Positions 23,895-32,231 of a stretch of 33,726 bases of DNA are shown piece by piece. The notes under the pieces were generated by a model, which was not told the DNA's origin, ran no database searches, and worked only from the letters and a program-made list of their open reading frames with translations. Position 1 is the first letter of the stretch, and each line of letters begins with the position of its first letter. A program made the translations under genes and the position numbers. The stretch covers positions 1 through 33,726 of the forward strand of contig JAUVWI010000037.1 in the NCBI GenBank assembly GCA_030604195.1, given 5' to 3'. Origin of the DNA: Spirochaetales bacterium. GTDB taxonomy: Bacteria; Spirochaetota; Spirochaetia; SZUA-6; DRHE01.

Positions 23895-24518
23895 GTGCGC
23901 CGATTTGGATTTAGAGTAATCACTTTCAATAAAATATCATTACTATGCCTTCTGCTGCTTTTTATTCCATCATTCCTGCAGGGGCATCCCCATATCTTTA
24001 TTGACAACAGGGTTACCATTGTTTTTGACGAGAAAGGTTTAGCAGGATTTAACCTTGGTTGGATTTTTGATAAGGTATTCAGTGCTTCAATTATCCATGA
24101 TTTTGATTTTAACGGCGATGGAATTTTCAGCAAGAGGGAAATAGAAGCTGTCAGGGAAGGGGCATTCTCAAATCTAAGCAACTTTGATTACTTCTGTTTA
24201 ATCACCGTTAACGGCTCTATGTTCCGGGTTCAGTATGTCACAGATTTTTCTGTTGCTATCAGCGACAAGAGGGTTATCTACAAATTTTTCGTTCCCTGCC
24301 ATGTGCAGGGCATAACAGAATATAAAATGGTCACAGCAGCGGTGTATGACGAAACCTATTTTACTGATATTATATTTGATCCGGAAGAAGCAGTGCGTAT
24401 TGAAAATGGGAATTTATTCGAATACAGCTATACACTGGCTGAAAATAAAAAGAGAGCTTACTGGGGCGGACAGATTATACCGACAGAAATTTGTCTGCGC
24501 TTCAGGAAAAAGAAATGA
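23895..24518 (+). CDS. DUF1007 family periplasmic protein (metal-transport associated)
   Basis: A 207-residue exported protein. Signal peptide core LLCLLLLFIPSFL (about 15-28), cleaved before GHPHIFID; the GHPHIF motif right after the signal is typical of DUF1007 and puts histidines at the mature N-terminus, a possible metal site. A loop DFDFNGDG (about 73-80) followed by SKREIEAV resembles an EF-hand. The start is GTG with AGGAGAGG 8 bases upstream; an ATG seven bases earlier is out of frame and stops after eight codons. The gene overlaps the NicO permease by four bases (ATGA), and DUF1007 genes are often paired with such transporters. A metal-delivery role is inferred. Confidence 0.8.
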   Translation: MRRFGFRVITFNKISLLCLLLLFIPSFLQGHPHIFIDNRVTIVFDEKGLAGFNLGWIFDKVFSASIIHDFDFNGDGIFSKREIEAVREGAFSNLSNFDYFCLITVNGSMFRVQYVTDFSVAISDKRVIYKFFVPCHVQGITEYKMVTAAVYDETYFTDIIFDPEEAVRIENGNLFEYSYTLAENKKRAYWGGQIIPTEICLRFRKKK

Positions 24519-25438
24519 TTAAAAAAGCAATACTTGCCCTCTTATTGTTGTTCCTGTTGGGTATTTACTGCGGATTTACCCAGGGTAACCCTTTTCTGGA
24601 TTCCGGCCCGAAAGAGAAGCGGTCTGTACAGCCGTTGAAATACCCTGGTTTTTTTCAAAGGTTCATGGTTAAGTTGAATGATATTCAGCGAGACCTTCAT
24701 GAAAAGATGTCGCGCTTAACTGAAATGACCAGGGAAGATAATGACCTGAGCGTTCTTTTTCTTCTGATCGGAATATCCTTTATATATGGGATGATACATG
24801 CACTTGGCCCGGGTCATGGAAAGTTTATTGCCACATCCTATTTCTTAAGCAGGCAGGTCACTCTTGTTAAAGGCCTGGCCATGGGTAGCCTCATTGCCAT
24901 CTTACATGCGGGCTCGGCAATTACCCTGGTTCTGATAATATACTTGATTATCCGCGGTTCATATCTTTCTTCCCTGGAGAATATCAGCCGTATAATAAGG
25001 GTAGTCAGCTTTGCGCTTATCATGCTGATCGGTATTTACCTGGTGGTTACAAGCATATATAAAAGCCGGGGACCACGATTTCCTATCAATAAAAACGACG
25101 ATAATGAAAATCGAGAAAATAAGAACATATTTTCCGTAGCCCTGGCTGTAGGAATCGTGCCCTGCCCGGGAGCTGTATTAATCCTGCTTTTTTCGCTCTC
25201 AATGGGGATCCTTGCCATTGGAGTTCTACTGACCCTGGTAATGGCGGCCGGTATGGCTGTAACCATTTCCGCTGTGGCAAGTTTAGCAATTCTTACGCGG
25301 CAGGGCCTTACCCGTATAGTACCGGCAAACAGCAAGGCGGCATGGATTTTGCAGTTTGGCTTGAGGCTTTCCGGTTCTCTGCTCGTTTTCTTTATCGGTT
25401 TGTTTCTTCTGCTCGGCAGCCTGAACATTATTCCCTGA
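24515..25438 (+). CDS. NicO/RcnA-type nickel/cobalt transporter
   Basis: About 307 residues, an inner-membrane protein with six to seven hydrophobic segments. The first membrane signature HALGPGHGK (about 95-103) corresponds to the HxxxxxH region of RcnA/NicO metal transporters. A second signature VGIVPCPGAVLILL (about 213-226) is also typical. I chose the ATG at 24515 because AGGA lies 7 bases upstream and it overlaps the previous stop by four bases; a TTG at 24491 in the same frame is the longer option. Direction and metal (Ni, Co, Fe) cannot be assigned, but the neighbours are iron-uptake genes. Confidence 0.85.
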   Translation: MIKKAILALLLLFLLGIYCGFTQGNPFLDSGPKEKRSVQPLKYPGFFQRFMVKLNDIQRDLHEKMSRLTEMTREDNDLSVLFLLIGISFIYGMIHALGPGHGKFIATSYFLSRQVTLVKGLAMGSLIAILHAGSAITLVLIIYLIIRGSYLSSLENISRIIRVVSFALIMLIGIYLVVTSIYKSRGPRFPINKNDDNENRENKNIFSVALAVGIVPCPGAVLILLFSLSMGILAIGVLLTLVMAAGMAVTISAVASLAILTRQGLTRIVPANSKAAWILQFGLRLSGSLLVFFIGLFLLLGSLNIIP

Positions 25439-25455
25439 AATTATTATAATTGTAG

Positions 25456-25484
25456 TTGACACTCTTTTCGTTATGGCGTAATAT
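25456..25484 (+). promoter_or_regulatory. Promoter of the dtxR-type/feoAB operon
   Basis: TTGACA (25456-25461), a 17-base spacer and TAATAT (25479-25484), 16 bases before the regulator ATG. A metal-dependent operator may overlap it, but no clear palindrome is visible. Confidence 0.6.
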
Positions 25485-25500
25485 GTTAGGGGAGCCGAAA

Positions 25501-26043
25501 ATGATCTCTAAAACTCTAAGCGCCAGTCTGGAAGATTACCTTGAAGCTATTTACCGCATAGTGCGGATAAAACATGCTGCCCGGGCAAAGGATATCTCTC
25601 AACGAATGGGCGTGAACAGCTCATCGGTTACCGGCGCCCTGCATTCACTATCTGAGAAAAGGCTTATAAATTATACGCCATACGACATAGTCACTCTGAC
25701 TCCGAAGGGTGAAAAAATTGCCAGGGATGTTTTTCACCGGCATACGGTGCTGCAGGAGTTCTTTGTGAAAGTATTGGGTTTGGATATTGAGAGTGCCGAA
25801 GAGAGCGCCTGTAAGATGGAACATGAAATCTCCAGTGATATTTTGCAGCGGCTGACCCTATTCGTAGAGTTTATCGAATCATGTCCCAGGGCTGGTGTTA
25901 AATGGATCGATGGGGTTGGCTACTTTTGTGAAAATCCGGAATCTCCGGAAGATTGTGAACACTGTATTGCAAGGTGTTTGCAAGATCTGCAGGAGCGAAG
26001 TAGAGAGAAAAAAACCTTAAACAAGGATCTAAGGAATGAATAA
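25501..26043 (+). CDS. DtxR/MntR-family metal-dependent transcriptional regulator
   Basis: About 180 residues. N-terminal winged helix-turn-helix: SASLEDYLEAIYRI, then AKDISQRMGVNSSSVTGALHSLSEKRLI (about 27-54), followed by the dimerisation/metal-binding half with FHRHTVLQEFF (HRHxxLE-like motif, about 82-92) and ACKMEHEIS. A cysteine-rich tail (CENPESPEDCEHC) is present. Such regulators bind Fe2+ or Mn2+ and repress uptake genes. The ATG at 25501 has GGGGAG 6 bases upstream; the frame extends to 25456, which is inside the promoter. It overlaps feoA by eight bases. Confidence 0.9.
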   Translation: MISKTLSASLEDYLEAIYRIVRIKHAARAKDISQRMGVNSSSVTGALHSLSEKRLINYTPYDIVTLTPKGEKIARDVFHRHTVLQEFFVKVLGLDIESAEESACKMEHEISSDILQRLTLFVEFIESCPRAGVKWIDGVGYFCENPESPEDCEHCIARCLQDLQERSREKKTLNKDLRNE

Positions 26044-26272
26044 GCTGATTTCTGATCTTGGGCCTCAGGAGCAGGGGACAATTATTGCCCTGCGTGGGGG
26101 AAGAGGTCTCCAGGCGCGCCTGCGCTCCCTGGGATTGGCGGAAGGGCAGGTAGTGCGGAAACTTTCCGCTTTAGGCTGGGGCGGCCCGGTAATCGTCCTG
26201 GTAAACCGCGCCCAGGTTGCTATTGGACGGGGCATGGCCCGCCATATTGTGGTAAGCTGTGAGGAGAATTGA
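26036..26272 (+). CDS. feoA: Ferrous iron transport protein A
   Basis: A 78-residue SH3-like cytoplasmic protein with the FeoA pattern GxxLQARLRSLGLAEGQVVRKLSALGWGGPVIVLV and a closing VAIGRGMARHIVV. FeoA is needed for FeoB-driven Fe2+ uptake. It overlaps the upstream regulator by eight bases and ends just before feoB, so all three are translationally linked. Confidence 0.92.
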   Translation: MNKLISDLGPQEQGTIIALRGGRGLQARLRSLGLAEGQVVRKLSALGWGGPVIVLVNRAQVAIGRGMARHIVVSCEEN

Positions 26273-26274
26273 GA

Positions 26275-28167
26275 GTGGCGGAGAGAAATCGAAAAGTTGA
26301 TAAGAGCGCTTCAACAAAAGCAAGGAAGCATTTGATCAGTGATATCCTTCTTGTCGGGCAGCCTAATGTGGGTAAAAGCGTGCTATTCTCCCGGATTACC
26401 GGGATACGCACCATAGCCTCCAATTATTCAGGCACAACCGTATCCTATACCAAAGGTAAAATGCGCTTTACCGGCGCCTATTATCAGGTTGTAGATGCGC
26501 CGGGGACCTATTCTTTAGAGCCTCTGGATGAAGCCGCCCGGGTGGCTGTTGACCTGATTGACGATGCCGGGCGGATTATAAATGTTGTTGACACCACCCA
26601 TTTGGAGCGCCATCTTCCCCTGACCCTGGAGCTTATAGCGCAGAAAAAAACCATGGTAGTGGCTTTGAACATGAGCGATGAGGCGCGCCACAGAGGCATC
26701 AGGATCGATGCAGGTAAGCTGGCCGGGAAGCTTGGGGTTCCGGTTATTCCTATTGTTGCCAGAACCGGGGAGGGAGTGAACAAGTTAATCGCTTCCCTGT
26801 TTGCCCTGCCTTTGGTCCCGGAAGGGGAGATGGATGAGTCTCAGCATCCCGGCCATCATCCGCATATTCAGCATGATTATCTGCAAAAACCAGTAACGGA
26901 GCACACCCACCTCGACAGAGACAGGATGTGGCAGAGAATAGGAGAAATTGTCGAGGAAGCACAAACCCTGGTACACCATCATCACAGCTTGGGTGAGCGG
27001 CTGGAAGATTTAAGTGTACATCCGGTGTGGGGCGGTCTCTTTGCTATAGTGGTGCTTGCTCTATCCTTTTCCCTGATCCGCCTGCTCGGTGAGTTCCTTA
27101 TAGGCGGGGGAATAGGAATTATCGGCGAGCCCTGGATAGAACTCCCTTTCGGCACTGAGCTTTTTTTTAGCTGGGCGGTTGAGCCTTTACTCATGAAACT
27201 CTCAATGCTTTTAGGTGAGGGCAGCTTTATGCATAAACTGCTCATTGGCACCCTGATCGATGGCCGGATAGACTTTATGCAGTCTTTTGGCATGCTTAGC
27301 TCAGGTATCTTCATTCCTTTGGGGGCGGTGCTTCCCTATCTTTTCAGCTTTTACTTTGTGCTTTCACTGCTGGAGGACAGCGGTTACCTGCCGCGCCTGG
27401 CGGTATTTCTGGATAATATCATGCACCGCATTGGCTTGCATGGCTATGCTATAATCCCCACTCTTCTGGGACTGGGCTGCAATGTGCCGGGCATTATGGC
27501 AACTCGCATTCTGGAAACCCGGACCCAGCGCTTTATTACGGCCACCTTGATCTCCATAGCCGTGCCCTGCGCCGCTCTTCAGGCCATGATTATAGGGATG
27601 GTAGGTAATCGCGGTATCTGGCCGTTGATTGCAGTGTATGGGACCCTCTTCATTGTCTGGTTTCTAATAGGGATTATTTTACGCTTTACAGCTAAAGGAT
27701 TGAGACCTGAGCTTCTAATAGAGATCCCACCCTACAGGCTTCCTTTACTGCGTACGCTTGTTGCAAAAATGTGGATGCGTATCTCCGGCTTTCTTAGAGA
27801 GGCTTTGCCGATTATTATCGGAGCCATACTGGTTGTCAATATTCTCTATCAATTCAAATTATTTGAATATCTTGCCCGCTTTGCCGAGCCGGTGGTTACC
27901 AGGATGTGGGGTATGCCCAGAGAAGCGATTGTACCTTTGCTTTTGGGAATTCTGCGCAAGGATGTGGCCATAGGCATGTTTGCCCCCCTTGCACTCACCA
28001 CCAGGCAGTTAATTACCGGCAGTGTGCTGCTTTCCATATTCTTTCCCTGCATCGCTACCTTTGTGGTATTATTCCGTGAGTTGGGTTTAAAGGATGGTCT
28101 CAAGTCCCTGGGTGTAATGCTTATTACGGTATTCCTGGTGGGATCAGCATTAAATATCCTCTTGTGA
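26275..28167 (+). CDS. feoB: Ferrous iron transport protein B
   Basis: About 630 residues, the Fe2+ permease of the inner membrane with an N-terminal G domain. G1 is GQPNVGKS (about 28-35), G3 DAPGTYSLEP and G4 NMSD. The membrane part carries the two gate regions: FYFVLSLLEDSGYLPRLA with LLGLGCNVPGIMATR, and ILRKDVAIGMFAPL. A histidine-rich segment (about 188-240: HPGHHPHIQH, then HHHH) lies between the G domain and first membrane helix. I prefer the GTG at 26275 (GAGGAG 8 bases upstream) to the TTG at 26269, which overlaps the feoA stop but is only 2 bases from that site. It overlaps the lipid kinase by four bases (GTGA). Confidence 0.93.
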   Translation: MAERNRKVDKSASTKARKHLISDILLVGQPNVGKSVLFSRITGIRTIASNYSGTTVSYTKGKMRFTGAYYQVVDAPGTYSLEPLDEAARVAVDLIDDAGRIINVVDTTHLERHLPLTLELIAQKKTMVVALNMSDEARHRGIRIDAGKLAGKLGVPVIPIVARTGEGVNKLIASLFALPLVPEGEMDESQHPGHHPHIQHDYLQKPVTEHTHLDRDRMWQRIGEIVEEAQTLVHHHHSLGERLEDLSVHPVWGGLFAIVVLALSFSLIRLLGEFLIGGGIGIIGEPWIELPFGTELFFSWAVEPLLMKLSMLLGEGSFMHKLLIGTLIDGRIDFMQSFGMLSSGIFIPLGAVLPYLFSFYFVLSLLEDSGYLPRLAVFLDNIMHRIGLHGYAIIPTLLGLGCNVPGIMATRILETRTQRFITATLISIAVPCAALQAMIIGMVGNRGIWPLIAVYGTLFIVWFLIGIILRFTAKGLRPELLIEIPPYRLPLLRTLVAKMWMRISGFLREALPIIIGAILVVNILYQFKLFEYLARFAEPVVTRMWGMPREAIVPLLLGILRKDVAIGMFAPLALTTRQLITGSVLLSIFFPCIATFVVLFRELGLKDGLKSLGVMLITVFLVGSALNILL

Positions 28168-29108
28168 AAACCATAATTATAATTAACCGCAAAGCTGGAA
28201 AACGGATATTCCTGGATCTCTACCTGCCACAGGTAATAAGGGTATTGGAAAAGGGGAATATTGCCTTTCGTATTTGCTATACCCGTTACTCAGGCCATGC
28301 CGCAATTCTAACTGCAAAATATGCAAACCAGGTTGATTTTATTACTATTTTCGGTGGTGACGGTACTATCAGAGAGGTAATCAAGGGCATGGCTGAAAAT
28401 CCCATTCCCATAGGTATTATCCCCTTCGGAACCGTTAATGTTTTAGCTTTAGACCTGGGCATTTCCTTTAACCCGGTTATTGCGGCTGACAATCTGGTTA
28501 AAGGTTGTTTAAAGAATATTGATGTCGGCTACCTGAATGGCGAACCCTTCCTGCTAATGGTCTCCGCCGGTATAGATGCTTTAGCAGTTCATAACGTGGA
28601 TCTGAGAACCAAACGTTATTTAGGCAAAGTTGCCTACGTTATCTCCGCCCTGTGGGCTGCCTTTACCTACCGTTCCCGCCGGGTCAGGATTGTTCTCAAT
28701 GATCAGGGAATTAAAGATAGAGGTTATCAGCTGATAATTTCCAATTCCCGTTTTTACGGCGGATCCTTGCGGCTCGATGAACGGGCCTCGATTGATGACG
28801 GCTGGCTGGATATTATTCTTTTCAAAAAAAGCTCTATTCTCGATACCTTTCGCTTGTTAATGGGGGTATTGCTCCATATAGCGAAGGGCATGGATGATGT
28901 CGCCTGTTACCGGAGCAGGGATATCCTGATAGATTCCCGGGGCAGGGTAAATTTGCAGATGGATGGCGACAAGGCGCCCCCTGCTCCGGCCAGGGTCCGG
29001 GTGAAAAAACATCAGCTGCCGGTGATTGTGCCCCGAAAGGATTTAAAACAGGAGGGGTTTGAGGCTATCAGGACAGTGATTACCACTGTTTTCAGCGTTA
29101 AGAAGTGA
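28164..29108 (+). CDS. Diacylglycerol kinase-family lipid kinase (YegS/BmrU type)
   Basis: A 314-residue cytoplasmic or membrane-associated kinase that phosphorylates a diacylglycerol- or sphingoid-type lipid. Nucleotide-binding motif GGDGT (about 64-68) with following IREVIKG, then PFGTVNVLALDLGI (about 91-104; the more usual form is GTxND). C-terminal beta-sandwich carries the DDGWLDIILF motif and LQMDGDKAP. It starts at GTG overlapping the feoB stop by four bases, so it is translated with the iron operon; this pairing is not a standard one. Confidence 0.88.
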   Translation: MKTIIIINRKAGKRIFLDLYLPQVIRVLEKGNIAFRICYTRYSGHAAILTAKYANQVDFITIFGGDGTIREVIKGMAENPIPIGIIPFGTVNVLALDLGISFNPVIAADNLVKGCLKNIDVGYLNGEPFLLMVSAGIDALAVHNVDLRTKRYLGKVAYVISALWAAFTYRSRRVRIVLNDQGIKDRGYQLIISNSRFYGGSLRLDERASIDDGWLDIILFKKSSILDTFRLLMGVLLHIAKGMDDVACYRSRDILIDSRGRVNLQMDGDKAPPAPARVRVKKHQLPVIVPRKDLKQEGFEAIRTVITTVFSVKK

Positions 29109-29131
29109 TTGAGGCGGTACGCCCCCACAAA

Positions 29132-29166
29132 TAAAAAACAGGGGTGAACCGACTAAAACCCCTGTT
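29132..29166 (-). terminator. Rho-independent terminator of the RRM gene
   Basis: AACAGGGGT (29137-29145) and ACCCCTGTT (29158-29166) form a perfect 9-bp stem; on the minus strand six T residues overlap and follow the stem. It also lies after the lipid kinase stop and may act weakly in both directions. Confidence 0.8.
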
Positions 29167-29196
29167 GATAATTATATCTCTAAATGTTGCGACTGC

Positions 29197-29505
29197 CTAG
29201 CGGTCTCTGTAACCGCCGCCGCCGCCGCCGCCGCCTCTACCGCCGCGGGGACGTTCTTCGCGTGGTTTGGCCATGTTTACAGTTAAGGTGCGTCCTCCCA
29301 GCTCAGTGTTGTTCAGAGCTTCGATGGCGCTTTCAGCTTCCTGCTGAGTGCTCATCTCTACAAAACCGAAACCGCGTGAGCTGTCGGTATATCTGTCGGT
29401 AATTACTTTGGTTGATTCAACTGTACCGTGGTTTGAGAAAAGCTCACTGAGTTGTTCATCGGTTACAGAGTAGGGAAGTCCCCCTACGTAAAGTTTTTTG
29501 TTCAT
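29197..29505 (-). CDS. RRM-domain RNA-binding protein with glycine-rich tail
   Basis: A 102-residue single RNA-recognition-motif protein. RNP2 is LYVGGL (residues 5-10) and RNP1 RGFGFVEM (44-51), followed by a basic glycine-rich tail with eight consecutive Gly residues. Proteins of this type bind single-stranded RNA and act as RNA chaperones, often in cold response. The ATG has AGGAGGAGA 4-5 bases upstream. It carries a long leader (about 185 bases), which fits post-transcriptional control. The Gly run is encoded by nearly perfect GGC repeats that could slip. Confidence 0.92.
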   Translation of the reverse strand: MNKKLYVGGLPYSVTDEQLSELFSNHGTVESTKVITDRYTDSSRGFGFVEMSTQQEAESAIEALNNTELGGRTLTVNMAKPREERPRGGRGGGGGGGGYRDR

Positions 29506-29698
29506 GTTCTCCTCCTAGAGAGTATTATCATCGCCCTTTGATACTCACCGTTGCAGATGCAGAACATGGTAGGATTTACATCGAACACCACTCTCTGGTC
29601 GGTTAGTCCTTCCGGTATAATATGCAAAGTCAGAACGATCGGGCTTCTTTTTTTTACTTGGTTAACTTCAGCAAGCCCGCAACTAAAAGTTACAGATA
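29506..29698 (-). promoter_or_regulatory. Long 5' leader of the RRM gene
   Basis: About 185 untranslated bases between the predicted start point and the ATG. An inverted repeat CGGGCTT/AAGCCCG (about 29649-29688, wide loop) and U-rich stretches could form structure. No known riboswitch pattern is recognised. A second -10-like TATTAT lies near 29615-29623. Confidence 0.4.
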
Positions 29699-29727
29699 AA
29701 AATACCCTTTTTTTTAATAAAAGTCAA
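29699..29727 (-). promoter_or_regulatory. Promoter of the RRM gene
   Basis: Minus-strand TTGACT (29722-29727), a 17-base spacer and TATTTT (29699-29704). The remaining gene-free stretch, 29728-29826, holds nothing I recognise. Confidence 0.5.
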
Positions 29728-29826
29728 CCGAATTTTTTCTGCATTCTGTGGCTATAACGATCCTATCTGAGGTAAAATTCCTGGGCCTGGTGCACCCCCG
29801 GTGAGCAATGTGATCAAAGGTGTGGG

Positions 29827-31650
29827 CTAAAAGTACTTACTTAAACCCAGCTCTGCCAGTACCTCTTTTCCGGGTATGGCGGTTTCAGTGTCAAATCCCG
29901 CCTCTTTCAGATAAGCTTTGAGCATTGCTTCCAGATCAATGGAGACACCTTTGGTTTCACCGCTTTGCAGGGGAGGATTGCCCAGTACCCTGGCTGGAAA
30001 TTTGAAATCCTTCGGATTTATGCCCGCCTTCAGGTTAAAAATATGGCGCAGCACGGCAATCCGGTGACCGATTTTCTCAAGCTCAGCCATGGTCCACTTC
30101 GATCCGTCTGCAGCTTCCAGGAAATCAGGAAGTGTTTTGTAATCCAGTACGCTGAAGCCGAATATGCAGAGGCCGCTTGAGCTCAGCACATGGTACCAGT
30201 TTACATTATCATGGTGGCCCTTTGCCTGCACGGCCGCTTCCTCTCCCTCAGCCATCTCGTAGCCGGCTACCGGAAAGGTTGTGCAGCCCTGGGTATGGCG
30301 GGCAGGGGTCGCGTCAAAATAGTAGGTCAGGGCCAGATCTTTACTCCAGCGCGGGTCGTGAGCGGGCAGCCCCTCATTACGCACGGCCATGACAAATTCA
30401 GCAGTTTCCGGACCGAATACCTTTACCGCCTCTTCAAATCCTTTTGACAGTACAGCTCCGATTCCCTCCGCTTTTGCTATCTTTTCCACCAGGGCCACAA
30501 TAGCAGCTCCATTGCCCCAGCTAAGCTCAAGGCCGTCGGTATCTTTTTTAGTGATGTAACCATTCTGGTAACACTCAAAGGCATAGGAGCAGAGGCCGCC
30601 GGTACTGATAGTATCTATTCCGTAGCGGTTGCAGATGTCATTTATTTTGATCAGGGCTTCGAGGTTTTCATTTAACAGGTTGGCTCCAAAGACACCCATG
30701 GTCTCATACTCAACCTTGTGAACATCGCTTTCAGTCTTAAAGGGCCCTTTGTCTATTTTTACATGGCCGCCGCAGGCTATGGGACAGCCGTCACAGGCGT
30801 ATCTCTTTTTCTGATAACCCAGTAAACGTTCCGCTTCGTTGTTGCCCTTGCTTTGCCACTCCTCGATTGATGATGACCAGTTCTTAAAGGGTGTATCACC
30901 AAGCTCGATTCCATCCTGGTAAAATAGAGGAGTACCGAATTTACCGAGTTCCCTGGCGAATCCCTCTTTGAATGCAGGCAGATGCTTTTTCCTCAAGGCC
31001 TTCATCCGCTCAGGATCACCCAGGGTAATGGGAATACTCCCCTTCACCACAATTGCCTTGACCTTTTTGGAGCCCATTACCGCGCCCAGAGCGGAACGGG
31101 CGGCAAATCTTCCCTTTTCAGTGGAGATACCGGCGATTGCTGCCATCCTCTCTCCGGCGGGTCCAATGCAAACCACTGAGCACTCTTTGCCATGTTTCTC
31201 AATTAACAGATCTTCTGTCTGGTAGGTGTCTTTTCCCCAGAGAAAGGATGCATCCAGGAGCTCTGCCTTTCCCTGATCAATCAGGAGGTAAACCGGTTTT
31301 TCTGATAGCCCGGTTAGAAGAATTACATCAAATCCTGCCTGTTTCATCTTCCTGCCGAAATGAGCGCCGCAGTTGGAATCTCCCCATCCTTTAGTGGATG
31401 GGGATTTTCCGAAGACCATAAAACGGGAGGCGATGTATGCACCGGTGCCGGTAAGATAGCCTGAAGCAAAACCCAGAATATTGCCCGGTCCCAGAGGGTC
31501 CGCTGCCGGATCCATGTGCTCCATAAGCAGGGCGCTGCCCAGACCATAGCCTCCGAGAAACTCCCTGTAGAGCTTCTCGGGTATATACCTGACCTCATGT
31601 TTACTGGTTTTTACATCAACTATAACCATCTTTCCGGTAACACTATGCAT
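29827..31650 (-). CDS. Tungsten-containing aldehyde:ferredoxin oxidoreductase
   Basis: About 607 residues, the usual family length. Oxidises aldehydes to acids (or the reverse) with ferredoxin, in the cytoplasm, using a tungsto-bis-pterin and one [4Fe-4S] cluster. Landmarks are FLGGYGLGSALL near the N-terminus, SGYLTGTGAYIASRF, cluster cysteines in CDGCPIACGG and a later cysteine in SSGLCIFG, and the pterin motif around GLPAHDPR. I start at the ATG 31650 (GGGAGG 9 bases upstream) rather than the longer frame to 31695, which would run back into the symporter gene. The symporter ends 28 bases upstream, so one operon is likely, perhaps uptake of an acid or aldehyde precursor. Maturation genes are not seen. 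Confidence 0.92.
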   Translation of the reverse strand: MHSVTGKMVIVDVKTSKHEVRYIPEKLYREFLGGYGLGSALLMEHMDPAADPLGPGNILGFASGYLTGTGAYIASRFMVFGKSPSTKGWGDSNCGAHFGRKMKQAGFDVILLTGLSEKPVYLLIDQGKAELLDASFLWGKDTYQTEDLLIEKHGKECSVVCIGPAGERMAAIAGISTEKGRFAARSALGAVMGSKKVKAIVVKGSIPITLGDPERMKALRKKHLPAFKEGFARELGKFGTPLFYQDGIELGDTPFKNWSSSIEEWQSKGNNEAERLLGYQKKRYACDGCPIACGGHVKIDKGPFKTESDVHKVEYETMGVFGANLLNENLEALIKINDICNRYGIDTISTGGLCSYAFECYQNGYITKKDTDGLELSWGNGAAIVALVEKIAKAEGIGAVLSKGFEEAVKVFGPETAEFVMAVRNEGLPAHDPRWSKDLALTYYFDATPARHTQGCTTFPVAGYEMAEGEEAAVQAKGHHDNVNWYHVLSSSGLCIFGFSVLDYKTLPDFLEAADGSKWTMAELEKIGHRIAVLRHIFNLKAGINPKDFKFPARVLGNPPLQSGETKGVSIDLEAMLKAYLKEAGFDTETAIPGKEVLAELGLSKYF

Positions 31651-31678
31651 AACCTTCAACCTCCCACAAAAATATACC

Positions 31679-32231
31679 TTACTTTGTACCGGCAAGTTCC
31701 GGCCATTTTAGCACTTTACCTTCCGTGGTGACCAGGGGTTGGGGCGGATGGCTTTTCTGGGTTAGAAGAGACACGACAACCATCACGATACCGCCCAGGG
31801 TGCCGGGGCCTAAAGCCCAGAGCCATTCCGGTTCGGTAAACATGGAGCCGGCAATCACCATCCAGCCCAGGGAGGTGACCAGCCCCACAGCCATTGCGGC
31901 TACAGCGCCCGGAGCAGTTGCCCTTTTCCAATATACACCAAGCACCAGTGGGAAGAAGAGCACGTGAAAGAGCATCTGGAAGGCAATTATAAGCAGATCA
32001 TACATGTTGTCATAGAAAAAGCCGATGAGCAGGGCAATTGCTGCGACCACCAGGATGGAGACCCTGGTTGCACCGAGCAGCCCCTTATCTGAGAGCGCTG
32101 CACCCTTTGATTTTTCGTACAGTGGTTTATAGATGTCATTGGAGAGCACTGCGGCCGGTGCAAAGATGGCCGAGTCTCCTGAGGACATGACTGCTGCCAG
32201 GAGCGAGGCAATAAAGATGCCCGACACGGTG
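31679..32231 (-). CDS. Sodium:solute symporter, C-terminal fragment (gene broken at 5' end)
   Basis: Residues encoded here (from VSGIFIASLLAAVMSSGDSAIFAPAAVLSNDIY onward, written in two parts in family terms as the SSS helix-8 motif and following loop) match the last third of sodium:solute symporters, with about four hydrophobic segments and a Gly/Pro-rich tail. The N-terminal two thirds are missing: at about 32222-32231 the reading meets sequence coding on the other strand. The frame can be extended to 32362, but that part is antisense to an aminotransferase. It ends 28 bases before the aldehyde oxidoreductase. Break is either real or an assembly join. Confidence 0.75.

Noticed and set aside
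29213..29241. GCC trinucleotide run as a regulatory microsatellite
   Set aside because: It encodes the Gly-rich tail expected of bacterial RRM proteins; slippage is possible but there is no sign of phase variation.
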